Positions 17,826-26,676 are shown, counted from the stretch's first letter. The stretch is 64,000 nt of DNA from Aminobacterium mobile DSM 12262 (GCF_000526395.1 NZ_JAFZ01000003.1:109771-173770), one strand, 5' to 3'. Made by a program: numbers and translations. The notes: a model not told the origin generated them from the letters alone.

Positions 17826-18896
17826 TTAATTGTCTCCCCTCGAAACAAGACGCACTCGATATTTTCTGAAAAATTCCCCGCCGAGAACAAAGAAAAGAAG
17901 TAACCCCTGTAAAACGAGTATGCTCGACAGAGGGAGTCTCATCACTATTTGAAGGGTTTCTCCCCCTACAAGCATGGCTCCTATCAGGAAAGAAACAAGT
18001 AAAACCGCCAAGGGATTCAATCTTGATAGCCACGCTACGATAATGGCAGTATACCCAAATCCAGCAGAGAAACCATGTTGAAGCCTCCCTTGGAGCCCAG
18101 CTATTTCACACATGCCTGCCAACCCGGCCAGGGCACCAGATATGAACATAATAATTAATACGTTCTGAAGATAATTGATTCCAGCAAAACTGGCTGCTCT
18201 GGGATTTTCTCCAATAACGCGAATCTCATATCCCCATCGAGTCCATTTCAGAATAGCCCAGAAGAGCATGGCAAAAACAATCGCTATTAAGAAGCCGAGA
18301 TGTACTCGAGTATTCCCATAAAGGGGCAAACGAGCAGCATCTGGGAAAGGGGCTGTCATGGGAAAACCGAGGCTGGCTGGATCTCGCCAGGGACCATACA
18401 CAAAGAAATCTACCAAATGGATGGCGATGTAGTTGAGCATAAGAGTTGTAATGATCTCATTGACATTCCAACGAGCCTTGAGATATCCGGCAAATGCAGC
18501 CCATATTCCACCAGCACAAGCTGCTGCCGCAAACATAATCCAAAACATGATAAAAGGCTGATCTACAAAGGCGTAGCGTACTGCTGCTGCTGTGGCAAGA
18601 GCCCCCATGAAAATCTGGCCTTCCGCCCCAATATTCCAAATAAGCATTTTAAAAGAGAGAGTTACAGCCACTCCTGCTATGGAAAGGGGGATAGCCTTTA
18701 CTATGGTTTCCGTAAAGCCGTATGCATCTCCTAATGAAGCCTTGAACATGGAGGAATAGGCTTGTAGTGGAGATACTCCAAGAAAATAAAGGAAAATACC
18801 CCCAGAGAGAAGTGCAAGAGATATTGCTAACAGAGGAATAGCGACAGCAAACCAACCGGGGGTGGAGAGTCTCTTTTCTACTCTAAAATATTTCAT
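17826..18896 (-). CDS. ABC transporter permease, BMP/nucleoside type (YufP/NupP-like)
   Basis: The longer permease of the importer, 356 residues with an N-terminal membrane anchor and about nine further spans. The segment WNIGAEGQIFMGALA near residue 85 is the counterpart of the NLGLEG motif of the partner permease, and the GENPRAASFAGIN region near 230 is also typical of the family. It starts four bases after the ATPase gene ends, so the two are probably translationally coupled. Confidence 0.9.
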   Translation of the reverse strand: MKYFRVEKRLSTPGWFAVAIPLLAISLALLSGGIFLYFLGVSPLQAYSSMFKASLGDAYGFTETIVKAIPLSIAGVAVTLSFKMLIWNIGAEGQIFMGALATAAAVRYAFVDQPFIMFWIMFAAAACAGGIWAAFAGYLKARWNVNEIITTLMLNYIAIHLVDFFVYGPWRDPASLGFPMTAPFPDAARLPLYGNTRVHLGFLIAIVFAMLFWAILKWTRWGYEIRVIGENPRAASFAGINYLQNVLIIMFISGALAGLAGMCEIAGLQGRLQHGFSAGFGYTAIIVAWLSRLNPLAVLLVSFLIGAMLVGGETLQIVMRLPLSSILVLQGLLLFFVLGGEFFRKYRVRLVSRGDN

Positions 18897-18900
18897 GGAA

Positions 18901-20448
18901 CTAAACCTCTTTCAAAAGGGATTGAAGAGGGGTCCCAGCCATCATGAGTCCTATCTTTTCGGGAGTCGCCTCTCCTGGATTATCGAAAATGCCCATGATT
19001 TCACCTTTAAAGATTACTGCTAATCTATCACTGAGAGAGAGAAGTTCTTCAAGATCTTCTGATACAAGGAGAATAGCAGTTCCTCGATCGCGTTCGTGTA
19101 AAATCTGTTGTCTGACAAAATGTGTTGCAGCCACGTCGAGACCCCATGTAGGATGAACGGCAACCAGCGCTTTGGGCGCATCGCTTAGTTCCCTTCCCAA
19201 CATGAGTTTTTGCAAATTTCCACCAGATAAATTTTTCACCGGTGTCTCTACAGATGGAGTACTGACACTGTATTTTTTTACAAGATCTATTGCTTGCTTA
19301 AAAACCACTTTCCAATTGATCAAAAGACCTCGTGCGACAGGTTTTTTCCAATATTTTTTGAGAATAGAATTCTCTTTAATATCCATATTGGGGACGAGTC
19401 CTGTGCCTTTGCGGTCGGCAGGTATATAGCGCATCCCACTGGAAATAAAAGATTTTGGAGTTTGATTCTCCAGCTCCTTATTATTCATTATAATGTGCCC
19501 TGACTCCACAGGACGGAGCCCTACCAGTGCTTCGCAAAGTTCATGTTGTCCATTTCCGGCGATGCCAGCAAGGCCTAAAATCTCCCGTTCTCGAATAGAA
19601 AGTGAAAGATTGCGGACAGCAGTAATTCCTCGATCGTTTAGAATAGAGATTTTTTCGGCTTTTAGCACGGATTCCCCAGGAGCCTGACTTCTTTTATTTA
19701 TAGTAAATGCTATTTTTCGCCCCATCATGAACTCTGCGAGCTCTTCCTTAGATGTATGAGATGTTTGTACAGTTCCAGTTTTTTCTCCTTTACGGAGAAT
19801 TGTAATTCTGTCAGAGAGAGAGAGGACTTCGTCGAGTTTGTGGGATATAAAAACGATACCATGACCTTCCGCTGTCATCTGTTGAATAGTTTTAAAAAGA
19901 TTGAGAGATTCTTGTGGCGTCAATACAGCTGTAGGTTCGTCAAGAATCAAAACCTTTGCTTTTCGGAAAAGCATTTGTAATATGGCAACTCGTTGCTGTT
20001 CCCCGATTGAAAGTTGCCATATTTTAGCGTCAGGATCTACTTCCAAGCCATATTGAGACGAGATGTTCTGGATTTTTTCACGGATTTCATTTCGAGGAAG
20101 AATATATGGAAGATCCTCCAAACCGAGAATCATATTCTCCCAAACAGTTTGGCTTGGGACAAGCATAAAGTGTTGATGAACCATCCCAATACCGGCTGCG
20201 ATAGCATCTTTGGGAGACATAAAAGTGTAAGGGGTCCCTTTAATGAAAATATGTCCAGCATCAGGCCGATAGAGCCCATAAAGGATATTCATCAATGTAG
20301 ACTTCCCGGCCCCATTTTCTCCAAGGAGGGCATGGACTTCCCCTGACAATACATCAAAATCAATCTCTCGGTTGGCGGTTACCCCTGCAAAGGCTTTGGT
20401 AATACCTTGCATTTCTACGAGTGGAGGAACAGCCTTTTCTTTGTTCAT
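18901..20448 (-). CDS. ABC transporter ATP-binding protein with two ATPase domains (YufO/NupO-like)
   Basis: The 515-residue protein contains two fused nucleotide-binding domains, as in ribose and nucleoside importers. Domain one has Walker A GENGAGKST near residue 40, signature LSIGEQQ near 145 and Walker B LILDEPTA near 165. Domain two has a degenerate Walker A (GIAGNGQ), signature LSGGNLQ and an altered Walker B ending in HPTWGLD, the asymmetric pattern normal for this family. It sits 67 bases after the substrate-binding protein gene, and a terminator-like hairpin lies in that gap. Confidence 0.93.
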   Translation of the reverse strand: MNKEKAVPPLVEMQGITKAFAGVTANREIDFDVLSGEVHALLGENGAGKSTLMNILYGLYRPDAGHIFIKGTPYTFMSPKDAIAAGIGMVHQHFMLVPSQTVWENMILGLEDLPYILPRNEIREKIQNISSQYGLEVDPDAKIWQLSIGEQQRVAILQMLFRKAKVLILDEPTAVLTPQESLNLFKTIQQMTAEGHGIVFISHKLDEVLSLSDRITILRKGEKTGTVQTSHTSKEELAEFMMGRKIAFTINKRSQAPGESVLKAEKISILNDRGITAVRNLSLSIREREILGLAGIAGNGQHELCEALVGLRPVESGHIIMNNKELENQTPKSFISSGMRYIPADRKGTGLVPNMDIKENSILKKYWKKPVARGLLINWKVVFKQAIDLVKKYSVSTPSVETPVKNLSGGNLQKLMLGRELSDAPKALVAVHPTWGLDVAATHFVRQQILHERDRGTAILLVSEDLEELLSLSDRLAVIFKGEIMGIFDNPGEATPEKIGLMMAGTPLQSLLKEV

Positions 20449-20462
20449 AGCTCCCTTTCCTT

Positions 20463-20498
20463 TCTTTCAAAAAAAAGAGGGCGCCACAAAAGCGCCCC
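20463..20498 (-). terminator. intergenic terminator/attenuator inside the ABC operon
   Basis: On the minus strand a GGGCGC/GCGCCC stem with a seven-base loop is followed by TC and eight T. It lies between the gene for the binding protein and the ATPase gene, where partial termination would give an excess of binding protein over membrane parts. Confidence 0.75.
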
Positions 20499-20515
20499 CC
20501 TAATCTTTGAAGTGT

Positions 20516-21598
20516 TTATTTAGGAATATCTCCCTTTACACCTTCAACGAACCAGCTCATGGAGAGCTTGTCTGCATCAGAAATCGATTGCCCAGCTTCA
20601 ACTTTTATTGTACCGCTCTGATCTTTAATAGGACCATCAAAAACATCCCATGTGCCAGAAATTATTTTCTCTTTCTCTGCTTCTACAACGGCCTTAACCT
20701 CTTCTGGAACATCTTTCCCATAGGGAGCAAGCTTGACCATGCCTTCTTTTAATCCCCACCAAATGTCCTCAGATTCCCATGTGCCGGTAGTGACCTGCTC
20801 CATCACATGCTTATACACAATTCCCCAATCCCAAATAGGAGCTGTAAGGTGTTTTGTGGGGGCATATTGGCTCATGTCATTGTTGTATCCTACCACATAA
20901 ACCCCGGCCTCTTCCGCTGTTTGAGGAGCGGCTCCGCTATCTGCATGCATCCCAATAACATCGGCCCCAGAGTCGATAAGAGCCTTCGTGGCTTCCTTTT
21001 CTTTACCGGGGTCAAACCAAGAGAACAGCCAAACTACTTTTACCACAGCTTCAGGATTCACTTTCCGAACGCCAAGAGTAAAAGCATTAATGGCACGAAT
21101 TACTTCCGGAATAGGATGAGCAGCAACAAAGCCTACAACGTTACTCTTTGTCATTTTTCCTGCCACCAAACCAGAAAGATATCGAGCTTGATACATTCTA
21201 CCAAAATAAATACCTACATTATCAGCTCTTTTATACCCGGAGCAATGCATAAAGACAACATCAGGATGTTTTTTCGCTACTTCTTGTACAAAATCCATAT
21301 ATCCAAAGGAAGTGGCAAAGATAACTTTTGATCCATTTCTTATAAAGGTTTCCATAACTCTGGCAGAATCAGGGCCTTCTGGTACTGACTCGACAAAACT
21401 GGATTTTACTCCAGAAAAGGCTCCTTCCATTTCTTTTCGTCCCTGATCATGCATATACGTCCATCCGCCATCACCTACAGGACCAATATAGACAAAACCA
21501 GGGTTTGTTTTTTCCGCGGGGATAGCCTCCATAGCAAATGCCGTTCCGCAGAGGACCATGCTGAGCGCCAGTAATGCTACCACAAACTTTCTTCTCAT
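20516..21598 (-). CDS. BMP family substrate-binding protein (nucleoside-type ABC importer)
   Basis: The 360-residue protein has a signal peptide (MRRKF, hydrophobic stretch, cleavage likely after TAFA at residue 22) but no lipobox Cys, so it should be a soluble periplasmic receptor. GYIGPVGDGG-like sequence after the signal (YIGPVGDGGWTY), FATSFGYMD and DVIGMHAD segments match the BMP/Med/PnrA family, whose members bind purine or other nucleosides. It is the first gene of the importer operon. The xanthine-guanine phosphoribosyltransferase gene lies divergently beside it, which supports a purine substrate, by inference. Confidence 0.92.
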   Translation of the reverse strand: MRRKFVVALLALSMVLCGTAFAMEAIPAEKTNPGFVYIGPVGDGGWTYMHDQGRKEMEGAFSGVKSSFVESVPEGPDSARVMETFIRNGSKVIFATSFGYMDFVQEVAKKHPDVVFMHCSGYKRADNVGIYFGRMYQARYLSGLVAGKMTKSNVVGFVAAHPIPEVIRAINAFTLGVRKVNPEAVVKVVWLFSWFDPGKEKEATKALIDSGADVIGMHADSGAAPQTAEEAGVYVVGYNNDMSQYAPTKHLTAPIWDWGIVYKHVMEQVTTGTWESEDIWWGLKEGMVKLAPYGKDVPEEVKAVVEAEKEKIISGTWDVFDGPIKDQSGTIKVEAGQSISDADKLSMSWFVEGVKGDIPK

Positions 21599-21789
21599 TT
21601 AGATGCCCTCTCTTTCCATAATTTTTATAATAGAAATACTAGTTTAAAAAGACTTTGACCCTTACAATTATACTGTTTTAAGAATAAAAGGAAAGGGTTT
21701 AAAAAGAAGAGACGAAAGAATGGGTATCCATTTTGGAATAAAAACGTGTAATATATCTATGATTTCTTAGTGTCGGGGAGGCATCTGTT

Positions 21790-22284
21790 ATGGGTAGTGA
21801 AGATCGGTATCATAAAACATTTCCCGTTTCGTGGGATCAGCTTCACCGCGATTGTAAGGCTCTTGCGTGGAGGCTTTTGTCAAGAAAATGGGACAAAATC
21901 ATAGGTATAGCTCGAGGCGGCCTTATTCCTGCAGCTATTATTGCGAGAGAGCTTAATATTCGTGTTGTAGATACAGTTTGTATATCAAGCTATACCCTTC
22001 GGACTCAAGGGGAGGCCCATATCCTGAAGAAGATCGAGGGTGATGGAGAAAATTGTCTTATTATCGATGATCTTGTGGATACGGGGAAAACCGCTCAGGT
22101 TGTGCGGAAAATGCTTCCGAAAGCGTACTTTGCTACGGTATATGCGAAACCGGAAGGGTGTTCTTATGTAGATACCTATATTACTCAGGTAAGCCAAGAT
22201 ACATGGATCCTCTTTCCATGGGATGCAGAGACGGCGTATTCCACCCCTCTTGTGGACAGAAGTTCGGAAGAGTCCTCCTTATAG
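21790..22284 (+). CDS. gpt: xanthine-guanine phosphoribosyltransferase
   Basis: Gpt converts xanthine or guanine and PRPP into XMP or GMP for purine salvage. The 164-residue protein matches the E. coli enzyme in length and in order of motifs: [11 protein letters not shown] (residues 38-48), VDTVCISSY (57-65), EGDGE (82-86) and the PRPP-binding IIDDLVDTG (91-99), then DTWILFPWD near the C-terminus, which holds the purine ring. The ATG at 21790 follows a GGGGAGG site. It is monocistronic and divergent from the BMP-type ABC importer, suggesting that imported nucleosides or bases are fed into salvage. Confidence 0.92.
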   Translation: MGSEDRYHKTFPVSWDQLHRDCKALAWRLLSRKWDKIIGIARGGLIPAAIIARELNIRVVDTVCISSYTLRTQGEAHILKKIEGDGENCLIIDDLVDTGKTAQVVRKMLPKAYFATVYAKPEGCSYVDTYITQVSQDTWILFPWDAETAYSTPLVDRSSEESSL

Positions 22285-22304
22285 AAAAAAAGAAATAGGG
22301 ATAG

Positions 22305-22329
22305 GGCTCTTTGGAAACACCAAAGAGCC
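22305..22329. terminator. hairpin terminator between gpt and the YjfB-like gene
   Basis: A ten-base-pair perfect stem GGCTCTTTGG/CCAAAGAGCC with a five-base loop. On the minus strand a T-rich run follows after about ten bases, so it probably ends the small YjfB-like gene; it may also halt gpt transcripts. Confidence 0.7.
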
Positions 22330-22349
22330 GGAGAGGCAGGAATATTCCT

Positions 22350-22520
22350 TTAGGCTTTCACATTCAGGTTTTGACCGAGGCCCATGCTCTCAAAGAGCTG
22401 GGCCATCATTTTCTCCTGAAGCTCCGCTACGTTTTTAAGCGTGTAGGTTTGGGTAGCCATAAGTATGTTTTGACAAACTTCTTGGGCTTTTGCACTTTGT
22501 ACTGCGTTGACTATATCCAT
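22350..22520 (-). CDS. small YjfB-like putative motility protein
   Basis: A 56-codon gene. It starts at ATG 22520 with a strong GGGAGGTG ribosome site seven bases upstream and ends at TAA 22350. The protein begins MDIVNAVQSAK, has TYTLKNVAELQEKMMAQLFESMG in its middle (shown as short segments: TYTLKN, LQEKMM) and ends in a polar tail. Small size, the MDI start, the amphipathic helix and Met/Leu-rich centre resemble the YjfB-type small proteins often linked to flagellar regulons. The match is by eye and the role of that family is poorly known. A terminator follows it. Confidence 0.6.
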   Translation of the reverse strand: MDIVNAVQSAKAQEVCQNILMATQTYTLKNVAELQEKMMAQLFESMGLGQNLNVKA

Positions 22521-22624
22521 CTATATTCACCTCCCAAGGAAATCCCGCCTTTTTATATATCGGAGATTCCCTTGAATAGATGTAGAATACGTGTAGGCTT
22601 TTTATTAGAGGGGGTGGAGTGTAG

Positions 22625-23095
22625 GTGCTCTATATGAAGTTTGCCGTACCTTTTGTTCTTTGGGCTTGGGTTTTATCCAGTACGTATGCTCGTTATGTTG
22701 TTCCCCAAGTGGCGAGTCTCTATGCCTCCCTTGAGAGATTAGAAGAGGGAAGGGGGAACTCTGCTCTTTTTCCAAAGGTTATTGTTTTTTCCATCAAGAT
22801 TGTTCTTACCTTCGTCCAAATGTATGTGCTCTCTACATGGTCTGCTTATTCGGTATTGAGAACTCTTCGCTTTGTACAATCACCAGATATTAAAAAATGG
22901 ATCTGTTATCTTTTGGCCTTTCTTATTTGTGAAGGAGCTTTAGGTGTGGTTGCCAGAAGAGAGGAATATCGAGGCTTCCTATCTATTGTTCACTCTGCTA
23001 TGGCTATGGGGCTTTTTGTTATTTTTGCTTTCAACCCTTCTTTGATGAAAGACACATACCCATGGCTTATTCGAGCCATGGGGGTGGATTTCTGA
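22625..23095 (+). CDS. hypothetical four-span membrane protein
   Basis: I do not recognise this 156-residue protein. Hydrophobicity suggests four membrane segments (about 5-25, 50-75, 92-112 and 120-140), with an Arg/Glu-rich loop near residues 35-45 and again near 108-115. The GTG at 22625 has AGGGGGTGGAG in front of it and is preferred over the ATG three codons later. It is a single gene bounded downstream by a strong terminator and preceded by the divergent YjfB-like gene, so its context gives no clue to its role. Confidence 0.6.
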   Translation: MLYMKFAVPFVLWAWVLSSTYARYVVPQVASLYASLERLEEGRGNSALFPKVIVFSIKIVLTFVQMYVLSTWSAYSVLRTLRFVQSPDIKKWICYLLAFLICEGALGVVARREEYRGFLSIVHSAMAMGLFVIFAFNPSLMKDTYPWLIRAMGVDF

Positions 23096-23139
23096 TAAGA
23101 ACATGGTTGAGTCTTAGCCAAGGGAGCTACTGTGAATAT

Positions 23140-23187
23140 AAAAATCCAGCGAGAAGCGTTTCGAGACAGTCCTCTCGCTGGATTTTT
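23140..23187. terminator. strong bidirectional intrinsic terminator
   Basis: A fifteen-base-pair perfect stem (23140-23154 with 23173-23187) starts with five A and ends with five or more T, so it can act on both strands. It separates the membrane protein gene from the convergent serine hydrolase operon. Confidence 0.85.
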
Positions 23188-23256
23188 TGTGTAGTTACTT
23201 TAGTGAATCTATTGATATATTCAATATTTTTCGTGGAAAAATGTCTGAACTACGCT

Positions 23257-24084
23257 TTATTGTACGTATGAGAAGGTACCATTCCCTTTCCCGAAATGCT
23301 CGAAAATAATAAGTCCTATTTTGGAGCATAACTCTACCCCCATCATTCGGCTGGAGAGATCTTTAGTGAGGATCGTTACGATGACAGGTGTTTCTGTTCC
23401 ATGGAAAAAAATTCCTGCATCATGCTCAGATCCAGGAAGCTCTCCTGTTTTATGAGCAAGGAAACCTTCAATGTCGTCCACATCGTTGAAGGGAATTAAT
23501 GAAGGAAGCTTGGAGTTCAATTTCTGAAGGGTCATGAGTTCAAGCATTCTTTCCCTCAATGACGCTGGAAGTTTTGGGGATGTCAGCATTATTTCCAAGA
23601 GAGAAGCCATGTCTTCTGGGGTTGTGTAGTTGTCTTTCCCTTCCTTTTTCGCTTCAAAATCAAGCATTTTTCTGCCTAAGATCGTTTTATGCAGACCGAG
23701 GTCTTTTATCTCATTGTTGATCCTGTCTTTTCCCAGTCGGTCAATCACAAGATTTGCAGCAGTGTTGTCGCTTACAGATATCATTAAGAGAGCGAGGTCT
23801 TCAAGTCGCAACAGAGCTCCTTCTCTATATTTATGGAGTATCCCCCCATCGACTTTATCTTCGTTTTTAAGCACAAGTGTGTCGTCAAGAGATAACTTTC
23901 CGGAATGAGCCTCCATAAAAAGGGTCCAGAGCACAGGTAACTTGATGAGACTCGCTGAAGGGAATACCTCGCCTCCATTTACAGACATTTTAACTTTGCC
24001 CTGCACGTCTTTTATTACAACGCCGGCAGTTCCCTTGAAGGATTCGGGCGCAAGTGTTTTCTGTACTTTCTCTTGCCAGGTCAT
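23257..24084 (-). CDS. class A beta-lactamase-like serine hydrolase, probably cytoplasmic
   Basis: From ATG 24084 the 275-residue protein shows the penicillin-recognising triad: SLIK with Ser45 and Lys48, SDN at 105-107 and KTG at 212-214. The omega-loop region (KMLDFEAKKEG, about 139-149) lacks the ExxLN motif of true class A beta-lactamases, so a peptidase or amidase activity is more likely than antibiotic hydrolysis. The frame is open a further 48 codons, but that would overlap the permease gene by about 140 bases. With the chosen start there is no signal peptide. It is the last gene of an operon with a permease and a dipeptide epimerase, which suggests processing of cell-wall or D-amino-acid peptides. 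Confidence 0.85.
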   Translation of the reverse strand: MTWQEKVQKTLAPESFKGTAGVVIKDVQGKVKMSVNGGEVFPSASLIKLPVLWTLFMEAHSGKLSLDDTLVLKNEDKVDGGILHKYREGALLRLEDLALLMISVSDNTAANLVIDRLGKDRINNEIKDLGLHKTILGRKMLDFEAKKEGKDNYTTPEDMASLLEIMLTSPKLPASLRERMLELMTLQKLNSKLPSLIPFNDVDDIEGFLAHKTGELPGSEHDAGIFFHGTETPVIVTILTKDLSSRMMGVELCSKIGLIIFEHFGKGNGTFSYVQ

Positions 24085-24085
24085 T

Positions 24086-25390
24086 TTACATCGCCACGAT
24101 AATGGCTCGAATAACGACATAAATAACGGTACAAAGAACGATGAGCCATCCATTGCAAAGCACGGATTTAAGATCATCGGATCTGGCAAGGCCCATCTGT
24201 CCCTGCATATCTCCTTCCGGCACGGCAAAAGATGTCATTTGCGAGCCGACGAGAAGGACTACTACCCACAATGTCATGGGGATATTCAACGATTGAACTA
24301 AGGGAGCAAACATTTTGTTGATAACCTCAGCCTGAGCTACAGCCGCGCCAGGAACGCCAAATATGCCTACGAGTGTTGACAACGTTATAAAACCGACAGT
24401 GCCGCTTCGATTGACCAAAGGTTCCAACATGGTTGCAAGAGCTTGGAAGGCGCCAGTGTCTGAAATAAAAGTGATAAAGGGGTCCAAAAGAACAAAGAAG
24501 AAGAAAAGCCAAATGAGGCCCCTGGCCCCTTCGCATACAGATTCTATAATTTCTGTTATTTTGAGACGGCCAGCAATGCCTGTTAAAAGAGAAGCGAGGA
24601 TCATGACAGCCACTACAAAAGTAGACCCTCCTTCTATATAAATTCCATATCCTACTGTACAGAACATTGTAACGAGGAAGGCGACAGTTGCCTGCTTTAC
24701 ATGAGAATTTGATCCTAAATCATGAGAGGAAGTTTTTTCCATGTCTTCCTCTGTGTATCGAACCTTCCCGAAGGTCTTTTTTTGAACTTTCGATGCCCAA
24801 AAGAACGTAACAATCCACATGATAATGGAAATTGGCAAGCCTGCATTTATGAGAACCTGGGGGTAAGAAAGCCCGGTAAACTCCATGAGAGCTACCATCG
24901 GTGGAGTGAAAGGTCCAAGAAAAAGCCCGGAAGCGCCTGCTCCATGAAGCAAAACAGCCATAGCGCTAGGTGTAACTCCAACAGAAGCTGCGATAGGAAT
25001 AAGGATAGGGGCTAAAATAGCGTTTCCGCCTGCGAGAGTTCCAAGAAGGCTGACAATAAAAACGGAACAGACCATGGTGACTAAAAAGGCTTTTCGGGGG
25101 GAGTTGACATTCATCCTTCGCGTAACCATATGTACAAGTTCTTTCACAACCCCCGTTCTTTTTAGAACATGCCCCAATCCGCCGCCAAGTAAAATTATGA
25201 GTCCAATATACCCTAGGAAGGAACCGAGTCCGCCTCGAATTCCTTGCGCAATGTCCATAATCCCATGATGTCCTATTATCGCTGCTACAATAATACCAGC
25301 CGAAACGGCAAATATCTGACCAAAAGGACTGAAACACAATACGATATATACAAGAAGAGGAATAAGACCTAAAAGACTTCCATTTCCCAT
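24086..25390 (-). CDS. ion-transporter superfamily permease (GntP/NhaC/DcuC-like), substrate unknown
   Basis: A 434-residue membrane protein with about eleven or twelve hydrophobic segments. Features include the glycine-rich LILLGGGLGHVLKRTG near residue 70, LLGTLAGGNAILAPILIP near 118 and FGVPGAAVAQAEVINK in the second half, the paired re-entrant-loop pattern of GntP/NhaC/DcuC-type carriers. Such carriers move organic acids, amino acids or sodium. It lies between a dipeptide epimerase gene and a serine hydrolase gene (one base before the latter), so import of a peptide or amino acid handled by those enzymes is the natural guess. The exact family is not certain. Confidence 0.75.
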   Translation of the reverse strand: MGNGSLLGLIPLLVYIVLCFSPFGQIFAVSAGIIVAAIIGHHGIMDIAQGIRGGLGSFLGYIGLIILLGGGLGHVLKRTGVVKELVHMVTRRMNVNSPRKAFLVTMVCSVFIVSLLGTLAGGNAILAPILIPIAASVGVTPSAMAVLLHGAGASGLFLGPFTPPMVALMEFTGLSYPQVLINAGLPISIIMWIVTFFWASKVQKKTFGKVRYTEEDMEKTSSHDLGSNSHVKQATVAFLVTMFCTVGYGIYIEGGSTFVVAVMILASLLTGIAGRLKITEIIESVCEGARGLIWLFFFFVLLDPFITFISDTGAFQALATMLEPLVNRSGTVGFITLSTLVGIFGVPGAAVAQAEVINKMFAPLVQSLNIPMTLWVVVLLVGSQMTSFAVPEGDMQGQMGLARSDDLKSVLCNGWLIVLCTVIYVVIRAIIVAM

Positions 25391-25438
25391 TATGAGAACC
25401 TCCTTTTAATCCAACGAGTGAAAACAATACGTTCCTGA

Positions 25439-26527
25439 TTAATTCCACGCAATGTCAGGAATGGTAGTGACTCCTATCCCAAACCCTTCGCCAGGTGTAA
25501 TTACAGGCCCTACAAAGTGTGCTCCGCCAAGATTCAGTAAAGAAGAACATAAAAGTGGACCGTCTATATCTATACGAGTTACATTTGATCTTGAAAGGGC
25601 GAGATGAACTGCGGCACTTGCGCTAACCTGGCCTTCTAGCATACTGCCCAGCATAACTTCGGCACCAAATATTTCCGAAATAGCGATAATTTTCATAGCA
25701 TTGGCGAGTCCGCCGCATTTCATCAGCTTAATATTAACCATATCAGCAGCCTTGCTTCTGAATATTTCTAAAGCGTCTTTGGGAGACCAAATACTTTCAT
25801 CAGCTACGACAGGAATGCACGTATTCGCTGTTACATGAGCCATCCCCTCCAGATCTTCTGCTTTTACAGGTTGTTCCACAAGTTCGATGTCAAAACCGGC
25901 ATCTTCCATACTTCTTAGGATGCGGACTGCTTCTGAAGGCTGCCATCCTTGATTGGCATCAATACGTACTTTAACTTCACAACCTACAGCTTCCCGTATT
26001 GCTCGTATGCGCTCGAAATCTTTTCCTGTTTCTTTCCCTACTTTAATTTTAAGAACTCTATACCCTAGATCCACGGCATTAATAGCATCTTTTGCCATTT
26101 CATCGGGATCGTTTACGCTTATTGTAATATCAGTTTCGATATACTCTCTGTGACCTCCCAGAAGTCGGTATAGTGGAGCTTTGAGGCTTTTTCCCCATAT
26201 ATCGAAAAGTGCCATATCCAACGCTGCTTTTGCGCTCGTGTTCCCGACGATAGATTCTTGTAAAACCTTTAAGTTCCCTTCAAGATCATCCCCGTCTCTT
26301 CCTATAAGAGAAGGACGAATATGATCCTCGATAGCACCTAAAATAGCACCGCTAGTATCTCCCGTAATCTTTCCGGTAGGAGGTGCTTCTCCAAAACCTA
26401 CTACGTCAGAATCTGTTTCTATCTTTATCACTACATCAGCAATAGAATCTACAGTACGAACAGCGGTTTTAAAAGGTTTTTTAAGCGTGAGAGACATGAT
26501 TCCTGTTTGAATAGACGTGATTTTCAT
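25439..26527 (-). CDS. dipeptide epimerase (L-Ala-D/L-Glu epimerase type, enolase superfamily)
   Basis: Enolase-superfamily enzyme of the muconate-lactonising subgroup. Catalytic residues are in place: the KIK motif (Lys160 and Lys162), metal ligands Asp190, Glu218 and Asp243 (in RIDANQGW, LVEQP and VADES), and the NIKLMKCGG strand with the second catalytic Lys. The 362 residues and these motifs match L-Ala-D/L-Glu epimerases, which recycle the murein dipeptide L-Ala-D-Glu to L-Ala-L-Glu, although family members can prefer other dipeptides. It is the first gene of a minus-strand operon with a permease and a serine hydrolase, and a 380-base leader lies upstream. Confidence 0.9.
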   Translation of the reverse strand: MKITSIQTGIMSLTLKKPFKTAVRTVDSIADVVIKIETDSDVVGFGEAPPTGKITGDTSGAILGAIEDHIRPSLIGRDGDDLEGNLKVLQESIVGNTSAKAALDMALFDIWGKSLKAPLYRLLGGHREYIETDITISVNDPDEMAKDAINAVDLGYRVLKIKVGKETGKDFERIRAIREAVGCEVKVRIDANQGWQPSEAVRILRSMEDAGFDIELVEQPVKAEDLEGMAHVTANTCIPVVADESIWSPKDALEIFRSKAADMVNIKLMKCGGLANAMKIIAISEIFGAEVMLGSMLEGQVSASAAVHLALSRSNVTRIDIDGPLLCSSLLNLGGAHFVGPVITPGEGFGIGVTTIPDIAWN

Positions 26528-26676
26528 ATATCTCGCTCCGATCTTTCTCTTAATAGATTATTCTTCTTTGCGAGCCCCACATAGAGTCGTGGCATTCCTT
26601 TAACACGTTTTTATCCCATATTGAAAACTCCCTATATATTATTTATATCAATTCTCATCCCCCCCTTTTTTCAAGA

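Noticed and set aside
17825..17890. Extended N-terminus of the second ABC permease
   Set aside because: It overlaps the first permease gene, and ATG 17824 has its own ribosome site and aligns with the family start.
22311..22637. Plus-strand reading frame of 108 codons over the YjfB-like gene
   Set aside because: It starts inside the gpt terminator hairpin, has no ribosome site and an implausible composition; the minus-strand gene with a strong GGGAGGTG site explains the region better.
23257..24084. True antibiotic-resistance beta-lactamase
   Set aside because: The ExxLN omega-loop motif is missing, no signal peptide is present and its operon partners are peptide-metabolism genes.
24085..24228. 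Upstream extension of the serine hydrolase as an N-terminal signal or membrane segment
   Set aside because: It would overlap the permease gene by over 140 bases, and its sequence is the out-of-frame reading of that gene's membrane spans.
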